A stretch of 64,000 nucleotides of DNA from assembly GCF_009569385.1 (NCBI RefSeq), contig NZ_WBOF01000001.1, positions 310,001 to 374,000 of the forward strand. The letters are read 5' to 3'. The translations under genes and the position numbers were made by a program. Position 1 is the first letter of the stretch. Each line of letters starts with the position of its first letter. Below, piece by piece: positions 60,018 through 64,000 of the stretch. The notes beneath the pieces are model-generated. The model did not search any database, was not told where the DNA came from, and saw only the letters and a list, made by a program, of their open reading frames with translations. Origin of the DNA: Streptomyces kaniharaensis (GTDB taxonomy: Bacteria > Actinomycetota > Actinomycetes > Streptomycetales > Streptomycetaceae).

Positions 60018-60046
60018 TGGACCGGCTGCCGGTGCCCGGATAGACT
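60018..60046 (+). promoter_or_regulatory. Promoter of the zinc-ribbon protein gene
   Basis: TGGACC (60018-60023), a 17-bp spacer and TAGACT (60041-60046) match the housekeeping sigma consensus well, about 175 bp before the TTG start at 60221. The long leader is GC-rich with possible secondary structure. Confidence 0.55.
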
Positions 60047-60220
60047 CGCGGCCCGTACCGCAACTGGTGGGGGAACGACGCGGGTTGGAGACTCCGGGGC
60101 AGGTGGTCCGCGGTGCCGTCCAGGACTGCGCCGACCGCCCGACCCGCTCGGGAGACCGTAGTCGGCGACCGGGCCGCCGGCCCGGCCCGGAACCACCGCA
60201 GTTCTCACGGAGGGGGCATT

Positions 60221-61780
60221 TTGGCTTCGATCACCCTCGACGCCGACCGCCGCATCCGCGCCGACGCAGGACGGGCCCGGGTGGCGGCCGTGGGCGCGCT
60301 GCGCGGGCTCGGCTTCCAGATCACCTCGGAGATGGCGACCGTCGTGGAGGCTCGGCGAGGTTCCGCCGTCCGATCGGCGATGCTCATGCCCGACCAGGTA
60401 CCGCTCGCGGTGCGTCTCCAGTTCGCGGCGGCGCTCCAGGACGCCCAGGACACCGTGGTCTCGATGCATCTGACGGACCGTTCCGTCTCGGTGGTCGCAC
60501 TGGGGGTGCAGGCCCCCTATGTGTCGGCGTTCCAGAGCGCGCTGTCGGCCCTCGACCGGGCACTGGCCGACCTCGACCCGGCCGCCGGGGCGGGCGGCTT
60601 CCCGGAGCCCCGGTGGTGGGTGGCGGCGCCCCAGGCGGAGGCGCTGGCACGGCACCACGAGACGGGCCAGCGCCTGGTCGGCGGCGTGACGGCCCGCGTC
60701 ACGGACCGGTTGTCCGGCGGCCCCCGCAACACCGGGCCGTCCCGGTGGACCGGCTTCGACCGGCTCGTCTTCCGTTCCTCCGCGGGCGTCGTCGATCTGG
60801 ACATGGTCACGGCCCGGAGCCTGCTGGCGATCCCGGTGATGATCGGCTCCCGGCCGGTGGAGCTGCCGGGCCAACTGGCGTTCGAAGTGCAGCGGTTGGC
60901 GGCGACGATCGAGGGGCGGCTGAACGCGGGCGGCTGGGGAGCCGTCGAGATGCCGGTCCCGGCGGAGCATCGGGAGGCCTTCGAGTTCCTGTACCGGCAG
61001 TTCGAGATCCGCTCCCGGCTGCCGGTGCGAACGCTGTGCGTCTGCCGGGACTGCCTGCAGACCAAGGTGGTGAACCTGGACCTCAAACGGCTGCGGGAGA
61101 GGAACCACCGCCTCAAGACGATCCTGTCGGTGGTGCGGGCGACGGACGACAAGGGTGAGATCAGTCCCTTCCAGATCTTCGGCACGCTCTTCCAACAGGC
61201 CAAGTTCGACCCGGACTTCGTGTGCACGCGGTGCGAGAGCACCGAGGCCGACGAGCAGCCGGTCACGTTCTGCCCCGCCTGCGGTGACATGCGCAAGGAG
61301 TCCGTCCTCACGACCTGCTCGGAGTGCGAGTACGACTTCGACGGGCTGGTGGCGGATCTGGTGGTCTGGAAGACCGCACCGCCTCCGGCGGCCCCGACCG
61401 TTCCGCCGATCCCGACCACCCCTCCGATGCCGACCGCTCCCCCGGCCCCGGCGACCCCGCCCATGCCGACCGTTCCCCCGGCCCCGGCCACCCCTCCGAC
61501 GCCCGGCACGCCCCCGGCACCGAGCACACCCGAATCCGGGCCGCCACCCCAGGGCTTCGACACCCCGCGCTCCGACACCCAGGGCTTCGACACCCCGCGC
61601 TTCAGTTCCCCGCACATCGGCACCCCGCGCCCGACCTGCGACATCTGCGGCCACACCTACGCCGTGCTCTGGTCGGTCCAGATCCCCGACGGGCCCTACC
61701 GCAGGCCCATGACCGTGTGCGCGACCTCCACCCGCTGCTCCCCGCGCTCCCTCGTCCGGCCCGTGGAGGTCCGGACCTGA
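60221..61780 (+). CDS. Multi zinc-ribbon protein with Pro-rich repeat linker
   Basis: The 519-residue protein starts at TTG 60221 (GGAGGGGG 5-12 nt upstream). Residues 1-260 form an unfamiliar alpha/beta region (RIRADAGRARVAAVGALRGL). Then come several CxxC pairs: CVCRDC, CTRCES, FCPACGD, CSECEYDFDG, and after the linker CDICGHTYAVLW. The linker (about 390-440) is PPMPTAPPAPATPPMPT-type repeats, followed by two exact QGFDTPR units. The layout suggests a zinc-binding adaptor with a flexible arm. It is not fused to a known enzymatic domain. I do not recognise the family. Confidence 0.75.
   Translation: MASITLDADRRIRADAGRARVAAVGALRGLGFQITSEMATVVEARRGSAVRSAMLMPDQVPLAVRLQFAAALQDAQDTVVSMHLTDRSVSVVALGVQAPYVSAFQSALSALDRALADLDPAAGAGGFPEPRWWVAAPQAEALARHHETGQRLVGGVTARVTDRLSGGPRNTGPSRWTGFDRLVFRSSAGVVDLDMVTARSLLAIPVMIGSRPVELPGQLAFEVQRLAATIEGRLNAGGWGAVEMPVPAEHREAFEFLYRQFEIRSRLPVRTLCVCRDCLQTKVVNLDLKRLRERNHRLKTILSVVRATDDKGEISPFQIFGTLFQQAKFDPDFVCTRCESTEADEQPVTFCPACGDMRKESVLTTCSECEYDFDGLVADLVVWKTAPPPAAPTVPPIPTTPPMPTAPPAPATPPMPTVPPAPATPPTPGTPPAPSTPESGPPPQGFDTPRSDTQGFDTPRFSSPHIGTPRPTCDICGHTYAVLWSVQIPDGPYRRPMTVCATSTRCSPRSLVRPVEVRT
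61548..61601 (+). repeat. 24-bp exact direct repeat in the zinc-ribbon gene
   Basis: The segment starting CCCAGGGCTTCGACACC at 61548-61571 recurs at 61578-61601, a 30-bp period encoding QGFDTPR twice. It follows 61381-61530, where PPxP-type codons repeat. Such repeats can change copy number by slippage. Confidence 0.85.
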
Positions 61781-61818
61781 CCCTTCGTCGCTTCGCCGGA
61801 GCTCTCTCCGACAGGTGA

Positions 61819-62826
61819 TCAAACGGACACCGGGAGCTCCGGGTTGTCGTGGAGCAGGTCGTGGCCGACGTCCGTCAGCGCGTGGCGGACCTCACGACCC
61901 TGGCGCTGGGTGGTGATGAGGCCGGCGCTGCGGAGGGCGGCGGCGTGGACGGAGGCGGAGGGCGGGGTGACGCCCATGTGCTGGGCGAGTTCGGTGGTGG
62001 AGCACGGGCCGCTGCCGATGACGCGCAGGACGCGGGCGCGGGCGGGGCCGATCACGCCGGCGAGGCCGTCGACGGCGGCTGGGCGTGCGGGGCGGGCGGG
62101 GCCCTCGGTGGGGTGGGCGCCGACGGGGTGGACGAGGAGGGTCGGGCGGTCCTCGGCGAGGAGGAGTCCGATGCCGTTCTGGAGGAAGTAGTTGGGGCGC
62201 AGTTCGAGGCCGCGTCCGCCGAGGTCGAAGCTGCCGTCCCAGTCGGCGATGGTGCACTGGAGGACGCCTTCGTCGCGCCAGACGGCCCGGGGGTGGAGTT
62301 CGCCGAGCATGGCGCCGACGCCGGCGCGGGCCACGGTGCGGGAGCGCTGGGCGATGTCGGCTTCGAGCAGGCGGCGGATGTCGGGCCAGTCGGGGGCCAG
62401 GCAGGACTGGAACAGCGCCCAGGCGCTGTCGGTGATCTGCCGCAGGCTGCGGGTGCCGCCGTCGAGGAGGCGGGCGAGGGCGGTGGGCAGTTCGGCCTCG
62501 CTGCCGAACATGGCCAGGTCCTGTTCGAAGGTGTGCTGCGGAACGTCCAGGACGGCGTCGAGTTCGTCGGCGAGCAGGCGGCGGGTGGCGTCGACGTCGG
62601 CGCCCATGAACTTCGGGACGCCGGCGGTGGAGGCGTTGACCAGGTCGAGGAGCGGGGCGGCCCGGTGCGGGACGTGCCGCCGGACGTCGCGCCACCAGCG
62701 GTCGCGGCGCAGGCCGAGGCAGTCGTGCACCTCCTGCCGGGCGGCGCCGGTGAGCAGGTGGTCGAGCGGCGAGATGACGAACCGGGTGTTGGCGACGTCC
62801 GCGACGCCGAACCTGAGCGTGAGCAC
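61819..62826 (-). CDS. ArsR-type winged-helix regulator (DUF5937-like)
   Basis: The 335-residue protein has a long N-terminal domain (about 1-250) beginning LTLRFGVADVANTRFVISPL and a C-terminal winged helix (ARVLRVIGSGPCSTTELAQHM, GVTPPSASVHAAALRSAGLI, RQGREVRHALT). This layout matches streptomycete ArsR-like regulators of the DUF5937 type. It lacks the metal-binding Cys of true ArsR, so it likely senses something else. The GTG at 62826 starts the family N-terminus. It is convergent with the zinc-ribbon gene (38 bp). Target unknown; a palindrome 63 bp upstream may be its own operator. Confidence 0.87.
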   Translation of the reverse strand: MLTLRFGVADVANTRFVISPLDHLLTGAARQEVHDCLGLRRDRWWRDVRRHVPHRAAPLLDLVNASTAGVPKFMGADVDATRRLLADELDAVLDVPQHTFEQDLAMFGSEAELPTALARLLDGGTRSLRQITDSAWALFQSCLAPDWPDIRRLLEADIAQRSRTVARAGVGAMLGELHPRAVWRDEGVLQCTIADWDGSFDLGGRGLELRPNYFLQNGIGLLLAEDRPTLLVHPVGAHPTEGPARPARPAAVDGLAGVIGPARARVLRVIGSGPCSTTELAQHMGVTPPSASVHAAALRSAGLITTQRQGREVRHALTDVGHDLLHDNPELPVSV

Positions 62827-62888
62827 TGTCCCCCGACCCCTGCCGGAACCCCCGGCGGACTGGCTCTCACCTGGTGGTTTCTTGACCT

Positions 62889-62905
62889 TTAGGCCCAGAG
62901 GCTAA
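62889..62905. promoter_or_regulatory. Inverted repeat upstream of the ArsR-type gene
   Basis: TTAGGCCCAGAGGCTAA is nearly symmetrical (TTAG/CTAA arms plus inner C-G pair) and lies 63 bp before the GTG of the ArsR-type gene. It is the most AT-rich patch of 62827-63111 and is a candidate autoregulatory site. Confidence 0.4.
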
Positions 62906-63007
62906 TGCATGGCGACCAGGCCGCGTCGGTTGGCATCCTTCCCGGGTCGGCGGGTCGACGGGACGGCGACGGAAATGGCGACGGAACGGCAACGGGACGC
63001 GCGGACT

Positions 63008-63049
63008 CGCTCCGGCCCCCCACCGCGAGGGGAGTGGGGGACCGGAGCG
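63008..63049 (-). terminator. Hairpin downstream of the XRE-cupin gene
   Basis: CGCTCCGG then CCCCCAC pair with GTGGGGG then CCGGAGCG across one internal mismatch, a 15-bp stem with a short loop. It lies 62 bp past the stop of the minus-strand gene. Just before it, 62959-63000 holds CGACGG-type direct repeats. No gene is seen in 62906-63111. Confidence 0.6.
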
Positions 63050-63111
63050 CACATATCCACGCATTCGGTAAACCGAACGTGCCTGGTGGACCGAACGCCC
63101 CCGCCCGCCCC

Positions 63112-63708
63112 TCACCCGTCGTGCGGGTCCGCCACGTGCAGCCGCTGCTCCGCCCGGAAGTGCAGGAGCAGCACCGAGCGCACCACCTCCCCGCCGAGCG
63201 CGGTGTACGCGTGCGGCAGCGTGGCGTCGAAGCCGACGTAGTCGCCCGGTCCGAGCTCCACGTCGCACCCGTTCACCCGCACGCCCAGCCGGCCCGCCTG
63301 GACGACGGTGTGCTCGGTGCCGCTGTGCCCGGCCGAGTCCTGCGTGCCGCCGGGGCGCACCTGCTGGTCGTAGATCTCGAACACCGAGTCCCCGGACTCG
63401 ATCCGGCGCAGCGGACGCAGGTCGACGCCCGCTCCGCTGAGCGCCTCGACGTCGGCGGCGCGGACCACCGTCACCCCGCCGGTCGGTGCGCCGTCCACCA
63501 GGTCGGAGATCGGCACGCCGAGCACCCGGGCGAGCCCGAAGACCGTCTCCAGGGTGGGGTTCCCGGTGCCGGACTCCAGCTGGGACAGCGTCGCCTTGCC
63601 GATCCCGGCGCGCCGCGACAGCTCGGACAGCGACAGGCCGCGCTCGGCCCGCACCCGCTTCAGGTTGGCGGCGAGCACGCCCCGGACGGATCCCTCGGAG
63701 TCGCCCAC
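63112..63708 (-). CDS. XRE-family regulator with C-terminal cupin
   Basis: The 198-residue protein has an XRE helix-turn-helix (LAANLKRVRAERGLSLSELS, RRAGIGKATLSQLESGTGNP) and a cupin_2 domain (GHSGTEHTVVQAGRLGVRVN, LGPGDYVGFDATLPHAY). The ligand of the cupin is unknown. The GTG at 63708 follows AGAGGAA; further upstream frames are not homologous. It is divergent from an aminopeptidase P-family gene; TATA-rich GATATACCGTAC (63739-63750) lies between them and may contain the promoter. Regulators of this type often control amino-acid or polyamine genes next door. Confidence 0.87.
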   Translation of the reverse strand: MGDSEGSVRGVLAANLKRVRAERGLSLSELSRRAGIGKATLSQLESGTGNPTLETVFGLARVLGVPISDLVDGAPTGGVTVVRAADVEALSGAGVDLRPLRRIESGDSVFEIYDQQVRPGGTQDSAGHSGTEHTVVQAGRLGVRVNGCDVELGPGDYVGFDATLPHAYTALGGEVVRSVLLLHFRAEQRLHVADPHDG

Positions 63709-63860
63709 GCTGTTCCTCTTTCCTCCCGGTCTTCGTTCGATATACCGTACGGGACGCGCCCGACTCCCCGCGTACGCACCGACCACGCCCACGCACCGAC
63801 CGCGCCCGCGCACCTCACCGACCGCGCCCGTACGCACCCGACCCGACCCAGGAGACGGCA

Positions 63861-64000
63861 GTGACCGAGCCCACCCGGCCCATGTCCGATGCCAAGCCGG
63901 CCGACCCCATCAAGTACCGGAAGAACGGTCTCACCCGCGGCGTGACCGACGAGCTCGCCGCGAACATGAAGCAGGGCTGGGCCGACACCGAGCGCGCCGA
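63861..64000 (+). CDS. Aminopeptidase P-family protein, 3' end cut by window
   Basis: The 46 visible residues (starting at GTG 63861, with AGGAGA about 5 nt upstream) include RKNGLTRGVTDELAANMKQG and WADTER, the N-terminal signature of streptomycete Xaa-Pro aminopeptidases. These metalloproteases remove residues before proline; the catalytic domain lies outside the window. ATG 63882 is an alternative start. Divergent from the XRE-cupin gene. Confidence 0.7.
   Translation, partial: MTEPTRPMSDAKPADPIKYRKNGLTRGVTDELAANMKQGWADTERA

Noticed and set aside
61796..61842. Terminator between the zinc-ribbon and ArsR-type genes
   Set aside because: CCGGAGCTC/GAGCTCCGG is a 9-bp inverted repeat with a 29-nt loop, and its right arm lies in the ArsR-type coding region.

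Overview
The window is very GC-rich, gene-dense actinobacterial chromosome, most likely from Streptomyces, Kitasatospora or a close relative. Evidence for this includes a short SepF-like protein ending in the family FYNQS tail, an SCO2400-family zinc-ribbon protein, a DUF397 protein beside a DUF5753 regulator remnant, a PAS-GAF-SpoIIE-HATPase phosphatase, frequent GTG/TTG starts and several genes that look leaderless. All assignments rest on reading the sequence and recalling family motifs; no database search was possible.

Left part (1-13.2 kb): a truncated DinB-like gene, a SepF-like gene closed by a textbook terminator, a TetR-MFS efflux pair, and a MarR regulator divergent from a WrbA-type flavoprotein. 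The WrbA gene opens a nine-gene same-strand run (4254-13232): amidase, O-methyltransferase, thermostable-hemolysin-family protein, stand-alone AMP-binding ligase, Fe(II)/2-oxoglutarate oxygenase, a second methyltransferase, a SnoaL/NTF2-like protein with a twin-arginine-like leader, and a metal-dependent amidohydrolase. Genes 7446-11273 and 11449-13232 are tightly packed or overlapping. The set resembles a small biosynthetic cluster with neither PKS nor NRPS and is the best candidate here for an undescribed system.

13.2-24.8 kb (minus strand): a SpoIIE-type phosphatase, then a catabolic operon read from right to left: AtuA-like (DUF1446), acyl-CoA carboxylase beta and alpha subunits, acyl-CoA dehydrogenase, then after a gap a 4-coumarate-CoA-ligase-like enzyme and a TetR repressor. 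It looks like branched or acyclic-isoprenoid acyl-CoA degradation.

24.96-32.82 kb: a complete Tn7-like (tnsA-tnsB-tnsC-tniQ) transposon of 7,856 bp. It has 11-bp terminal inverted repeats (10/11 identical), a GGTGG target duplication on both sides and arrays of TGGC-core sites at its ends. Its cargo gene is split by a 1,660-bp IS1380-family element with a CTAA duplication; removing the IS restores a 257-codon reading frame.

32.9-48.8 kb: a CGNR regulator divergent from an SDR that lacks the catalytic tyrosine, a secreted CocE/S15 hydrolase, an SCO2400 protein, a Gfo/Idh/MocA oxidoreductase, a membrane protein, LysR, the threonine catabolic pair tdh-kbl, a beta-lactamase-like lipoprotein, divergent DNA ligase and LigD-type polymerase genes, and a methyltransferase-GNAT-phosphotransferase run.

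48.8-64 kb: bioF divergent from a DUF3516 helicase; a membrane protein; bioB-bioA-bioD, where BioB has an unusual Cys-rich tail; decayed regulators (DUF5753 and MarR remnants) around an intact DUF397 gene; a lipoprotein; a zinc-ribbon/Pro-rich protein; an ArsR-type regulator; an XRE-cupin regulator; and the start of an aminopeptidase P gene cut by the window edge.
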